55,578 bases of DNA from Rhizopus sp. PT2906 (lineage: Eukaryota > Mucoromycota > Mucoromycetes > Mucorales > Rhizopodaceae). Below the pieces are notes generated by a model. That model ran no database searches and had not been told where the DNA came from. It saw nothing but the letters and a program-made list of their open reading frames with translations. This document shows positions 9,390 to 21,449 of this stretch, in pieces; the stretch's first letter is position 1; the number at the start of each line of letters is the position of its first letter. The stretch spans positions 1 to 55,578 of the forward strand of contig JAMYHX010000279.1 of the NCBI GenBank assembly GCA_025529335.1, in the 5' to 3' direction. A program made the position numbers and the translations under genes.

Positions 9390-9600
9390 AACTGTCATAA
9401 ATTTTATTAATATTTGGTGTTTCCGCCTTTCGCATCTATCACAACTTTCACTCTTGCAGGCATACTGTCTATATATTTACAGCATATATCGGTATCAAAC
9501 GTACTCCATTCATTTTGTACAGATCGAACAGCATAAGTATGCTTGCATCTTTTTGTATTCTTTGCTATATGCTTTCTCCACTCCCATTGTAAAGAGCTAC
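9390..9600 (-). pseudogene. Tc1-family transposase C-terminal relic
   Basis: On the minus strand the sequence ends with SMPARVKVVIDAKGG and NTKY followed by TAA, the characteristic end of Tc1/mariner transposases ('SMP.R...VI.AKG..T.Y'). It is preceded by WEWRK and an NEWSTFDTD-like stretch. A CCCCACTGGGA sequence at 9369-9379 may be the terminal repeat (compare CAGTGGGG ends of Tc1). The DDE core is absent. Confidence 0.6.
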
Positions 9601-10179
9601 AGACTCCTCTAGTACATCATCGTCAGGAAACTGGGCGATGAAGTGGGTGATGGGTTCATTTAGTCGCTTCAATTTTATGAAAGTTCATACACTGTAAAGT
9701 AGCTTTGAAAAAAAAAGGACACACAAATTAAGGGTAACGTGACTTGGCAGCGTATTTTAGGATGGATCTGCAACTCACGTGAACAAAGGTTGCATGAACA
9801 GAAACTCATCTCCAGTGGCGCTGTCTCTGTTTCAGGTTAAAGTGGCACCTATTCGTATCACCATTACCATAAAAGATTCGAGTCATAAAACTATTGCAGG
9901 GTCCTGCTAATGTTTACTGAAACAATCATTTGATCACTCAACCTTAGAATGAATATACATGTATAAAATAGATTATTAAAATACATGATGAATGTACCAC
10001 CCTTCTACTCTTGAAGCCCCCTACTGCTTCAAGTATGTCATGTGACCGATACGTGCACTAAGCAATTATGAATGAACAGTTGATTTATTATGAAGTGAGC
10101 AAGGCAAGAAGAAAAAATAAAATAAAATAAAAGCGTGATTGTGTGAAATAAAAATAACAACTTATTTCGAATGTAATTG
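9601..10179. other. Gene-free stretch downstream of TUP1
   Basis: AT-rich with no recognisable coding sequence. It should contain the 3-prime UTR and polyadenylation region of TUP1 on its right side. Confidence 0.4.
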
Positions 10180-12374
10180 TTAATATCCTTTTCCAATGGA
10201 ATCATAACTCCATATCCTTGCGCGGTTATCACCGGATCCTGTTGCAAATAAAGGCTTTCCAGATGGACTTATAGCAACAGAAATGACTAGAATGAAAAAT
10301 AAGTACCAATGTTAACATAACCTATTCTCAAATTACCTGAATTCTTGTGTCCTTGCAACATAAACTGTGTCTGTCCCGTACGTGGATCCCAGAATTGGAC
10401 GCCTCGATCTTTTGATCCAGATACGACCCAACGTCCGTCAGGAGTACACCCGACAGACAAAACAAAATCTTTGTGTCCGGTAAAAGTAACCTTGCATGGT
10501 CCTTTACCTCTATCTCTTTCGATTCCCATACCGCGTCCTTCGTTTGTACCCAATTGCCACAATTTCAACGTTTTGTCTAAACTTCCGCTGACAAGCATTT
10601 TGCCATCTGGCATAAATGCAACAGAATATACGCTGTCTTTATGTCCTTCAAGTCGTTCAAGTAGAATGCCGCTCTGGGTGTCCCAAATTCTGATCATTTT
10701 ATCCAAACTAGCTGCTGCAATAATACGTCCATCAGGCGAGAAGGCAACACTGGTAACTCCAGGATCTTTTTGATCATGATCTGAAATTCGAAGCACTTGA
10801 AGACATTTGCCGTCTGCCATGCTCCAGATTCTTGCTGTGCAATCGCCTGAGCCGGATGCGATCAAGCGTCCGTCTCGGCTGAAATCTAACGAATAAATGT
10901 CCTGTTGATGTCCGACTAGTACATTTCTGATACGTTTGTTGGCTATATCCCATACCTTATGATTTGTTAGTATCTGTACACGTAAAAAGGCAGAATTGAC
11001 TTACTCTAATTTGCATGTCTTCAGCTCCCGTAGCAAGATAATTTCCGTCAGGACTAAAGCAAACAGATCGAATATACAAATCGCCTTCAGTCTTGATAGT
11101 TTCATCTTGGAGAACACTAAGATATGTTAATTTCTGTCTAAAAAGATGAATAGACAAATACTTACGCCACACGTTGAGAGGTGGCTACATCATAAATGAA
11201 GGTAGCACGATTGCAACCAGCAGCCAAAAGACGACCATCTGCACTAAACTTGACACAGCAAACAACGCTTGTATGATCCATAGTATGGACTAGATCCACT
11301 TTCAATTGACGAGGAGTTTTAGGATTAAACCTATGAGATACCCATGAGAGACGTGTGTGTAAATGAGAATGAATGAAAACTTACAAGGCAAACCAATCCT
11401 GACCTTCTACTTTCATATTTGCAGGCACATTGTCAGGATCAACGTCAGCCAAATTTCCAGATCCGGTAGTTGATGGGCTTGATATCTTATTAGGTGCAGT
11501 ACGCGCCATCATGGGTGGTGGTTGCTGTTGTTGCTGTTGAGCAGAGGGAGCGCTGGAAGAAGATGAATTTGATTTACGCTTCGATCCTACAGACTCAGGT
11601 GGAACCGCGGCAGGCGGAACTGAAGAGCCAGGTCGATAACCATAGTTACCCCAATCAGGTCGCTGGGGATGACCTGAAGTGGGTGGGGTGGGTATACCTC
11701 TGTTAGGTGAGTACGTTTGCTGACCATTCAAGTAAGATGATGGTGGTGGTGGTGGTGGTGCTTGAGAAGAGTAATGAGGTGATTGCTGAGAATGTTGGCT
11801 CGGTGATCGTTCGGGTATTTGAGATGGAGCGACTAGACCAGGCGGACCTTGGTTCGTATGGGCATTCATAATACCACCAAAGTAATTCGAACCAGGACCA
11901 ATATTAGGAGGAGGTGGAGGAGGTTGATGTGGAAGTTGTTGCTGCTGTTGAGGAAGAGGATGTAATGGCATTCCGGAAGGACCAGAAGACATTCGTGATT
12001 CAATTTGTTGACGAAGCCGAGCAATCTCTTCTTCATATCTATCAAGATGTTTAATAATGGAAGGAGGGATTTGCTATACATCATTCTACTAACTGTTTCT
12101 TTTGATTTTGCTGAGTACGTTCCAACTCAAGTAAGCTTTGTTGAAAGTTATTCATTTCTGAGATTTGTTGGTTCACTAAAGAAGAAGGTTAAAATGATGA
12201 AGATGGCAATAATAACACAGTGGTTATACTTTTATGCTCAAAGTCATCTCTTTGAGTTTTGCAAACATAAAGCTCTTGTGCTAACTGATCAAACTCATTT
12301 CTTATTGAATCCAGCATTTCAACAATGCGACTTTGTGGCGTTGGCACCATTGGGCGATGATTATAAACTGACAT
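10180..12374 (-). CDS. TUP1: Tup1-type WD40 global transcriptional corepressor
   Basis: Minus-strand exons 12374-12230, 12175-12094, 12038-11385, 11330-11166, 11116-11005, 10955-10337 and 10286-10180 encode 627 aa. Tup1 with Cyc8 (Ssn6) is recruited by DNA-bound repressors and silences many genes through histones and Mediator. The N-terminal coiled coil (residues about 10-90, with RIVEMLDSIRNEFDQLAQEL and YEEEIARLRQQIES) is the Tup1 tetramerisation/Cyc8-binding domain. A Gln/Pro/Ser-rich linker follows (runs of Q and P, about 90-290). Seven WD40 repeats fill the C-terminal half, with clear units such as DGRLIASGSGDCTARIW and DGRWVVSGSKDRGVQFWD. The second intron uses a GTTAGT donor. Divergent from the CP2 gene with 673 bp between starts. 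Confidence 0.93.
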
Positions 12375-13047
12375 GTTGTATAAAAAATAAAAAAAAAAGA
12401 AGAGGGTATTTCTCTATTTGATAATGTTTAAAAATATTTTACGCGTCCCGCCAACAACAAATACCTTTTCTCTCTCTTTATTTATTTCAATTAAGTCCCC
12501 CTTTTTTTTTATATAAAGACAGAAAGAAGAAGAAGAAAGAAAAAAAAAAAAAAAAAAAAAAAAGTATGCAATAGAGTATGTATGTATGTATGTGTGTATG
12601 ATAAAAAAAAAAAAAAAAAAAAAGACTGTGCGGATATTGTATAAATCACGTGGACAATAGCAACCGTGCACTATAAAAAGTAGTAGTAGCAAAGGGCAAA
12701 AGTAGTACAATCAAGATTATATATGTATATATAGCACATATGTATAGAAAGAGTAATACAAATAATACAAATAATAATAATAAATCGTATGATACACACT
12801 CCAGAGTTTATATATGCGCATGAATACACTTTATCTCTATTCTCCCTCTGTCTTTCTTTCTTTAAAAGTCACATTTAAGGAGGATTGTTATTCAAATTTT
12901 ATACTTTTTTTTTTCTTTCTTATACAAACAAGATTGTTACTTGATATGCTTACGAGAAATTTTTATAAAGGACAGTAAATATCTTTTTCTCTTCTTTCTT
13001 TTCCTTTTTCTTAATTTTCAAATTACATTAGTCCTTTCGGTTACCCC
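12375..13047. promoter_or_regulatory. Divergent promoter region TUP1 / CP2 factor
   Basis: No coding sequence. It holds long A runs (about 12540-12563 and 12602-12622), a TATG microsatellite (about 12574-12600), an ATA-rich block at 12717-12785 and T/C-rich tracts next to the CP2 start (about 12840-13020). Poly(dA:dT) tracts are a common nucleosome-excluding feature of fungal promoters. No specific binding site was identified. Confidence 0.4.
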
Positions 13048-14685
13048 ATGAAATCTGTTGCCATGCAACAAAATGTTACCATGGATCAATCTCATATGCC
13101 ACCATTAAACCCTGCCAGGTACTCTATTTTGAACGGAAAGTAATCCGATCATCTACACGGCCTGTGTAACCCACGCAGACCATGCATTTTACTTTTTTGA
13201 AAATGTTACACACATTGAATGGAAGTGTATTGACGACATTTTATAGTTCAATACGCTATGACATTTGTTTAGAAGGTAACCCTAGTGATGATAATAATAT
13301 GTTTCAGTTTCAAGTGACTGACTGTGTGACAGCTCCAACAGCCGCAGCTCAAAAAGTTGATGAACCTCCCTTGACTTATTTAAACAAAGGTTAAATTGAT
13401 ATAATGAAACCTTATCCTCATTTAACCTTTTGTTTCAGGTCAACATTATAATATCACCTTGAAGGATGTCAAGGGTTATGATGGAGACATTATCAGTACA
13501 GCCATTATCACTTTCCATGATGAAGCACACCGCGCTGGTGCAACTGACTATTGGAAGTTTTGGTTATCTCATCAAAATAATGCAGAAAAAGCAAAAGCCA
13601 TTGATTTAGGTTATTATTTGTTTATTATTTGTTTTATTAATTATTAATCATTTTTTTAATAGACATCTCAAGGTCAAATGGTATCCACATCATCGAACAC
13701 AGGCAATTTGATCGCATTGTATTTCGTTGGAATGGAAAAGCAGGTGCATCCATTTATGTCAAGTTCAACTGTCTCTCTACAGACTTTTCTAGAATCAAAG
13801 GTGTTAAAGGTATACCTCTTCGTCTACAAATCGAAAGTTATCAACAAGGCATGCCTCATATCGAAAAGACATACTCCAGAATAAAGTTGTTTCGTGACAA
13901 GGTAAGATTTAATTCTTTTGTCATACTCAAGCTTACATTGATTTAGGGCGCGGAAAGGAAAAATAAGGACGACGCAAGACACATTGAACGACAATTGGAA
14001 AAACTTCGCGGGAAAAACGGCGAACCTCATCCCCTCTGGCTGGCTTATTCACCAACGTCTCCTGTGACGGTATTCAGAGAGTTAGTTACACCAGAAGAAG
14101 ACATGGCAGAGGATATGCATAGACGCGGCTTAATTGCCTCTCCGAGCAGTAGCAACATTCTTTTGCCATTACCTTCTCCAGTACCTGCCCCAGTAAATTT
14201 TATGCCTGGTCCCATGCGAAGAAGTTTTAGTACAAGCTTTCAACCTGCTCCTGCTGTAGATATGCATTATCCTTTCCCTGCACAAGTACCCATAGGCTAT
14301 GATCCTTCCTATGTACCTCAGAGAAGAAGACGTATTGCAAGTAAGAGAGAGAAAAAAAATATTCATGTCGTTCATGCCCATTTTACTCATATTTGGGCTG
14401 TCAGAGCTTAGTGTGTTGATCAAGTTTGAATCAGACGATGTCTACAGAGCTATCTATTTAGAACATCTGACAGTTAAAGAATTAACTGAAAAGATAATTG
14501 AACGCAGTGAGATAAAGAAACCTGTCAGCAAAGTCATTCGAAAGTTCAAACGATCTGATAAGAAATCCATTGCTGTCCGTATGGAGGATGACGTTGTGAA
14601 GGATATGCAGGAAGAGCAAGATATATTAGTACAGACTGAAGATAATGAAGATGGCCAATCTGTCACATTAGTGTTGGTTTTTTAA
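13048..14685 (+). CDS. CP2/Grainyhead-family transcription factor
   Basis: Exons 13048-13118, 13247-13389, 13439-13609, 13663-13901, 13947-14340 and 14405-14685 give 432 aa. CP2/Grainyhead proteins bind DNA through an immunoglobulin-like p53-related fold; fungal members are linked to cell-wall remodelling and spore separation. Conserved blocks are PPLTYLNKGQHYNITLKD (about residue 65), DYWKFWLSHQN, VFRWNGKAG, FNCLSTDFSRIKGVKGIPLR and KLFRDKGAERKNKDD, in the family order. The C-terminal 90 residues (KELTEKIIERSEIK onward) may be the dimerisation part. The first exon is short, and the join AG|T at 13118/13247 is inferred because the alternative frames hit stops. It converges on SEC26 with only 33 bp between stop codons. 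Confidence 0.88.
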
Positions 14686-14718
14686 GATAATAAAAATGTA
14701 GATAAAGTTTTATTATGA

Positions 14719-17700
14719 TTAAGCTGCAACCTTTTGGGCAAGCGTAATTTTATCACCAAGACTTAATGCAATGCCCTGTGTCTTGGAGCGAATACGGATG
14801 TGTCCAGTGATCGGTCCGTCACCGTTCTTTTCGATGCTCAAATTGGCTAATGCATCTTCACCAAATATACTTCTAGCATACATATTAGCTGATAGGAAGC
14901 CGCAGTCGCCTTCAAGCTGCTTCTTGGGTGTTAAGCAGTTCATGTTGGTTGATTTCATAATGTGTTGCAAGTAGGCGCGTAAATCACTAAAATATGTTAT
15001 TAGCCAAGTTCAACAAATGAACAAGTTCCCTTACCTAATATTTGTATTCACATTCACCTTGTTTTCCCATTCAAATTCGGTCCACATAGATCTGAATTGA
15101 GTCTCTGTGCAATAGGCAGGGTTGATGTAATCCATAATGTCAATATGAATGTCGTTCAACACAACACAGTTCTCGCTTGACCCATGAGAGTCATACACAA
15201 TATTACCAAATATCACGCCTGTTTCAGTAGAGGATACCTTGATAGGCACCTTGACCGTTAGGAATGAATGGGGTGCCAAGTTGTGCGTTGTAGGACGATC
15301 AACGAGCTTAAGATCTCCCAGTGTGGCAAATTCAACTGTCAGGTTTTGTAGGGTTTCATTTGTCTGATTCACAATCAAGACGTCCATAAGAATGTCATAT
15401 TGATGAACGTTGACGACGGCTTCAGCATACACCTTGTCAGAAAAGCCAGTCAATTGGACAATACGGTTCAATTTGGACATCAGGTCGTCCTTATCATCTA
15501 ATGTACCCGTAGCACGAGACAAGTCTTGGTCATACTCATCCGCATTACCTCCTGATTTCTTTGTAAACTGACGGAACACGATCGTATCATCGGCTTGGAT
15601 TTGAGTGCTCACTTCGCTTTCTGCCTTGGCATCGGCTAAGCGCTTGTCTTGAGCTTGAAGCTGTTTAGCATATGCTTCACGTGTTTCTTCAAGGTAAACA
15701 CGATCTACAGTGGAACTGTCAGCGGAGCCAACGACACGCAAGTCTTGCATGATGCGATCGTATGAGTCTTCGTCAATTTCAAAGGCAACGAATTTAGATT
15801 GACCAATACGCAAGATACTAGTCATGATCAACATAGCCTCTGCTTTACGAGCATTAGCAAGTGTGGCGTCGTCTACAATCTTGGCATAACGAAGCATGAG
15901 TTTAGTAAGGGCTGTCGAAAGGATGGTAGCGAGGAAGTAATCGCCAGCAAGGATAAGAGAACGAAGGGGTGGTTTCTTGGCTGCCTTTACAGCTTCTAGT
16001 CGAGCAGCAGCAGCAGATGATGATTCTGTGTAGGCGCTTTCTGTTGCATAAGTACCATCAGCCAAGATTCGACGAGGAGCAGCGCTGCCTGTAGGAACCA
16101 AGGGTTTCTCACCACCTTCCTTTCCTTCTTCAGCGTCGGCTTCAGCAGCGTCCAATAATTTCTGTTCAGATGCAAGCAAAGGAACTTCACCCAAGACATG
16201 ACGAATTTGGTTCCAGGCATCATCAATTTCCTTCGCACTCTCACAGTATTCACCAATAATCCAGAGTGCGCCGCGGAAAACTTTGCCTGATTTCATATCA
16301 CTAAATGTATCCAACAATTTCTCCAAGATGGATTCTCTCAAGGTAGGGAACTTTTCTACTACTTCTCGAACAAAAGAAATAACATCAGCAGCAGCAGGGT
16401 TGTTAGAATCACCCAAGAATTCCATTAGAACATGGACAACATTGGCCGCGACTTCAGAGAATTTGATGGCACAGGTGTGGATGGACTGAATGAGCAATTG
16501 ACGATATTCTGTGTTCTAAAGTAGCGTGTAAGGCTTTGTATCTGCATGTCTTTTTATGCATTTACCTTTTCATATGCATCATCTTGTGTCTTTGTCAATT
16601 CTTTCTTTAGGAAAAGAACAACGTCTTGTACGTTTCTTGAAGAAACCATTTCCAAAACGATACGCAATGCCTTTCGACGAACATCAATGTCGGGACTATT
16701 GATGTTCAATTAAACTGCTTCTATGAATTCTAAATGACTTACCTTGACAGCACTTGTAAGATATCCATCACAAGGTCTTCCAATACACCCTCATGCTTGC
16801 TTCTGATTTCTTCAAGTCTATCAAGAACAATAAGCTTGACATTGTTGTCAGATTCCTTAACAATGAGCTCAATGTAGCAAGAAGCAGCAGCTATATGGAT
16901 ATAAGATAACCAATTCCACAACATATCATATCACTTACCTTTAACAGCAGCAAAGCTTGATGTCAAGTATAAAAGGATGGAAGCAGCTTCGTATTTGACA
17001 GAATGTGATGCGGCAGTCAAGAGTTCAGACAAGCAACGAATATAAATTGCCTATGGATCGATAGCCTGTTATAAGCATGATTTATAGAATACTATAAATA
17101 TAGTATATACCTTGTTGGCAGAGTTGGTCTTTGAGTCCTGACGGATGAGTTCAATAGCCGCTAATTGTAATAACTCATCAAAAGTAGGTACGCTGTCAAT
17201 AACTTGGAGCAAATATTGAACAGCAAGTTCGTGGTCGATGTTGGATAACACAACAAATGCGTTGCGTCTACAGGTCATGTCTGCTTCCTATATGTTGACC
17301 TTAATATCAAAGAAAGCAAAGTAGTGTGATTGAACCTACCGAAAGCAAAAATGATTCAATGACCTCTGGAGCATCAGGGAAGAGCATATCAAATGACTTG
17401 TAGATAGATCCTATAGCGAATACAGCATTTTTTCGTACATAAGAGTGACGGTGTTCCAGACAGGCTCTAACAGAAGGTACGAGAGGTTCTAATAATTCGG
17501 CTTCTTTAATTTTACACAAGAATCTCAGCGTTGAACCTCGAATATATTCATTAGGATGTTGGAGGTCGTTCATCAAAGCATTACTATATAAATGAGTGAG
17601 TTCAGTTATCAAGTGACAGCTTCTTCTTCGTTTACCAAACCAAGATAAACTCGTCCTTAAGTTTTCCATCTGGCTTGGTCTTGGGACAAATTTCCCAATA

Positions 17701-17934
17701 GAATTGCAAGAGCTTTTTGAGTTGCTTATTTCTTGAGGGCAAAACAAAACGAATGACATGGAGCAAGAGCTTTTCCATGGGATCACCGTTGAGCATGATC
17801 ACAAGTAACTTTTTCATTGTCTCGATGCGTGTCTCATCTGGACCCTTTTCAAAAGCTCGCTGAAACTCTTGTAAGGAAGGTATTTCTGTCGCGTCGTCTT
17901 GACAAACAAGTGTATAACAAAGGTCAGTAGCCAT
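14719..17934 (-). CDS. SEC26: Coatomer beta subunit (beta-COP)
   Basis: Minus-strand exons 17934-17636, 17583-17340, 17287-17111, 17050-16939, 16890-16743, 16695-16566, 16515-15035 and 14986-14719 encode 952 aa, the normal length. Beta-COP is part of the F-subcomplex of the COPI coat that drives retrograde Golgi-to-ER vesicles. The N-terminal half is an adaptin-like HEAT/ARM solenoid (FILVCNALMNDLQHPNEYIRG, RHSYVRKNAVFAIGSIYKSF, ADMTCRRNAFVVLSNIDHE). The long seventh exon carries the linker and appendage domain, with SSTETGVIFGNIVYDSHGSS and VLNDIHIDIMDYI. All seven introns have consistent phase. No anomaly was seen. Confidence 0.97.
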
Positions 17935-18169
17935 CGTATGTTGTATGATTTATTCTATATTCTTTCTTTCTTTCTCTCTTTCTTCAAGCTTTTATATCAA
18001 ACAACACAATAGTGTTTCCTTCTTTATGGAAGAGAGAAAAAAAGATAATGTAGCTCTATTTTACACACCTCTATTCGGAATACAAATGGATCTGAGCCAA
18101 TAAGAAAGTTACAGTTAAAATGACCGTCAAAGGGCGCTTATTTTTAATCACATTAAGATGTACTTTTCC
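17935..18169. promoter_or_regulatory. SEC26 upstream region
   Basis: Upstream of the SEC26 ATG there is a pyrimidine-rich tract of TTTC/TTTCT repeats (17960-17990), then AT-rich DNA running into a transposase relic. No discrete element was recognised. Confidence 0.35.
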
Positions 18170-18665
18170 AACCGACCTACAAATACGATCCGTCAGTCGA
18201 TCACCAGCTTTTAATGACGTTTTTCAAACACTCGTCTTCATTTTTAATCAAAACTCCTCGATTGGATTTAAAAAGGGTGAATAGGGTGGTAAATACAGGC
18301 ATTTGTAGCCTCTTTTTTCAATCACTCTTCTAACCACCTTGGACTTATAAGTGCATTATCCAGAACAATATAATGATCCTTGATGCCCTTTTTATCCATG
18401 ATATCCATGGCATTGAATAAGTAAGATAGATAATACTCAGTTCTGGTTCCAACTTTACCATTTACCTCTGTTTCCTTACCGTCAATCTTTTAACTGATAT
18501 GTCTATGATGCCAGCTTGAGATATTGCACCTAAAGCTGTGAATGCGGCACCTAACCTGTGAGTGTTACACCTTTTGCAGATTCACCTCTTATTGAACGTC
18601 CAAAGTGTCTTTGAGTATATAGGTTAAAGCCGACTTTATCAACGAAAACACAATTTTAGATAATT
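18170..18665 (-). pseudogene. DDE transposase relic upstream of DFR1
   Basis: The minus strand shows the order VFVDKVGFNLYTQRHFGRS, DHYIVLDNA, then KVVRRVIEKRGYKCLYLPPY, SPFLNPIEEF. This is the catalytic half of an IS630/Tc1-type transposase, but in at least two frames and with many stops. It belongs to the same superfamily as the elements at 0.3 and 53.5 kb but is a different subfamily. It ends about 90 bp before the DFR1 start codon, so DFR1 transcription probably starts within or next to transposon-derived DNA. Confidence 0.7.
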
Positions 18666-18751
18666 ATAAGGTGTGAATGTACAACCCCTTCTTAATTTGT
18701 CTTTTGTTGAGTTTAAGCCGTACCTTTTTTTAATTTTTTTTTTTTGGTAGG

Positions 18752-19428
18752 ATGACCATTGATAAGAAGACATTCGCCATAATGGCAGCAGTGTTGGTTA
18801 AAACTCGCGGAATAGGTGTTAATAACGCACTACCATGGAATATTCCTGGAGATTGGCAATACTTTGAACACGTTACTACAAAATCATACGGTGATCAGCC
18901 ATTAGATAAAACAGATCCAAAGGCCTGGAGTAACATTGTCATTATGGGTCGTAAATCATATGAGGCTTCTCCAATGAATGGTATTCCATTAGCCAATCGT
19001 CTCAACATCATTATATCAAAGAATAAGAATTATATAGTGTACGTACTTGATCTTTCTCTCTTCTTACACTGCTAACCCTCTTTCTCAGGCACCCAGACGC
19101 TACTTTGGCTTCAAGCTTGGAAGAAGCCTTTGCAATGGCACAAGCTTTAGCAAAGAAAGACACACGAATATTCTTATTGGGAGGGCAAAAGGTGTATGAA
19201 GATGGTATCCTATTATCAGACTGCACACATATCCTTATTACAAACGTATACGATCATTCTTCTACTCCTGTTCTATGTGATACATTTATGCCAGAAATTG
19301 ATCTTAATACGTACAGACTAGCCACACATGATGAGTTGCAAGAATATATACAAGAAAACGATATCCCAAAAGGAAAGCAAAGACATATGGATTTTGAATA
19401 TGAGTTCTTGCTTTATGTACGAAAATGA
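18752..19428 (+). CDS. DFR1: Dihydrofolate reductase
   Basis: Exons 18752-19038 and 19089-19428 encode 208 aa, close to other fungal DHFRs. The enzyme reduces dihydrofolate to tetrahydrofolate with NADPH for thymidylate and purine synthesis and is the antifolate target. Signature blocks are FAIMAAVLVKTRGIGVNNAL, PWNIPGDWQYFEHVT with the active-site acidic residue, NIVIMGRKSYEA for NADPH binding, LANRLNIIISKN, and IFLLGGQKVYEDG. The splice uses GT|GTACGT, because this is the only donor that keeps the IVHPDATLA frame. The start chosen is the first ATG after a T-run; an alternative Met is at residue 11. The stop lies one base from that of the convergent WDR70-like gene. Confidence 0.95.
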
Positions 19429-19429
19429 T

Positions 19430-21359
19430 TTATTTATCTTCCTCTTCCTCTTCTTCTTCGCCATCTTCAGCAAAGATAGGTTTGGGTTGCGTCTTTTTAT
19501 AGACTAGAATAATAATAGACAAGGGTTAATGATATTTTATAAATAAAGTATTAGATATTTACCATTAGATACCCAAACAGGATCATTCTCAGCAACACTG
19601 GCATACTTGAGAAGTGCCTCTCTAGGATCCTCATCTAGTTTATGTTAGACTATTTATAGTTTTTCGAATCATTATTTTTACCTCTTGTGGTATCTTTAGC
19701 AAATGATTTAATAACAGCTTGTTGCTGATTCATATTGACACGACCGCCTTTACCAGGGCCGCTGACAGGGAGATCAGGTCTGTGTGATGCCTTGGGATCA
19801 TTGCGCAACTTGGCCTTCTTTCTATTACTCGTTCTTGCTTCGTCTTCCTTAAACATAGGTAATGCATGAGGGGTGATAATAGGTCGTTCCACTTCATAAT
19901 CATCAACCGCTCGTTTCTTAGCTGCCTTCACTACACATAGCTTGGCACCACGATGTGAATGAGTTGGACTGTAATAAACACTAACAGTTCCATCGGCGCT
20001 ACCAGTAATGATTTGATTAATGCGAGGATGCCATAGCACTTTCAAAACGCTCGATTGATTGACATCTATATAAAGTATTAGAGTCAAATTGTAAACAATC
20101 ATTTTGAACGTACCTATGCTTTCACGTATCTCAAGTGTATCTCTATCCAACATGACCAGCTTACCGAATCCTTTGCCCTTGGGACAAGATGTGCCTGTCA
20201 AGATCAATCTTTCATCAGGACTAAAGATAACATTCACTTCAGGATTCACTATATCCAAGCCATAAGCTGTCTTTACAGCCTTCTTGGCATTGCGGATATC
20301 CCACACTATATAAGCATGTTATAAAATAATATTATTATTATCATTTGTACTTACATTTTACAGAATCATCACCACCCCGTGTGACAACAGTATGATTATC
20401 CTTTGAAAATAACACAGATGCTGTCTCTGTGCCCTTTTGATGAGCATCTGCAATGGATATCGCTGGTCTCAAAAGGTTGCTTGTCATATTCCAAAACTGA
20501 AGTGTTCCATCTTGATATGCACCAGCAATCAATTTTGAGTCTGGACTGTAAGCAAGGGCAGTACAAGCCGAACGACCTCCTCTTTCGCGTGATTTATATA
20601 CAATTGTCGTCTTTTGCTTTCTCACTTTTTCAACATCCCATTCACGAACAGTTCCATCTTGAGAAGATGTAGCAAAATATTGACGATCGATAGGATGCCA
20701 TGTACCACTCGTGAGGGCACCTACATGACCATCCGTGTGTCGCAGATCACGAATGTATGGATCACCCTTTGCATACTCGCTCAACTCGAAGCCGTCTCGA
20801 TTGAATATTTTAGCACGATTGTTTCCAGCAATCACAAGGAATGAGTCCCCAGAGAGAGAGTACTGAAGTTCGTGAATCTGATGATCTTCGCAAGGTTGAA
20901 TGGTTCTAAAAGGCTTGAAAGATCTGTCCATGCCGGCAAAATCCCAAAACTTGACATCATAGTCATATCCTCCAGTGATCAATCTAGCTCCTGCTGGATC
21001 GAGGGTAAGTGCTGAAACAGCACGGAAGTGATCGTTAAGCTTGATCTCGTGAGAGATGGGAGGTGATTCAGAAAAGCTGTATCCTGCGTCCTCTACTTCA
21101 TCCTCTTCTTCATCCTCATCGTCAGATTGTTTTTCTAAAGGTTTGCTGTCTTTTTGTCCATCCTTCTTTCCATTAGATTGATCTTTTTTAGATTTCGCAG
21201 CAGCGGCCTTTTGTATAAATGGTTAGATCTATAAAGCAATGGATCAACTGCGTGTACCTCTCGCTTTGTCTTTTCAAACTCTTGAGTGAAATCTTTTTTT
21301 TCTTCCTGTTTACCAAAGCTAGTTGGTAAGAAGTTTCTTAATGCATCCCAATCTGACAT
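19430..21359 (-). CDS. WDR70 / gastrulation-defective-type WD40 protein
   Basis: Minus-strand exons 21359-21258, 21207-20355, 20305-20114, 20065-19682, 19634-19563 and 19503-19430 give 558 aa. The family (human WDR70) has been linked to DNA-damage-associated chromatin regulation with the DDB1-CUL4 ligase. Family landmarks are a charged N-terminus with acidic stretch, then HFRAVSALTLDPAGARLITG, YDYDVKFWDFAGMD, RPFRTI-like PFRTIQPCEDHQI, VGALTSGTWHP, GTVREWDVE and VTRGGDDSVKLWDIR. The C-terminal tail is basic then very acidic (EDGEEEEEEDK). The stop codon is one nucleotide beyond the DFR1 stop on the opposite strand. Confidence 0.9.
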
Positions 21360-21449
21360 GATTCTAAAGCAGAGAGAGAAAGAGTGCAGTAATCGGGATT
21401 AAATTTTAACCAAGTATCTTTTATAAAAAATACGTCATGACCTTTTATT

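Noticed and set aside
10345..10773. 142-codon plus-strand open frame
   Set aside because: Antisense to the WD40 repeats of TUP1.
13182..13246. ATG-started extension of CP2 exon 2 upstream of 13247
   Set aside because: A clean intron 13119-13246 joins exon 1 in phase and gives a sensible N-terminus; the extension looks like intron sequence.
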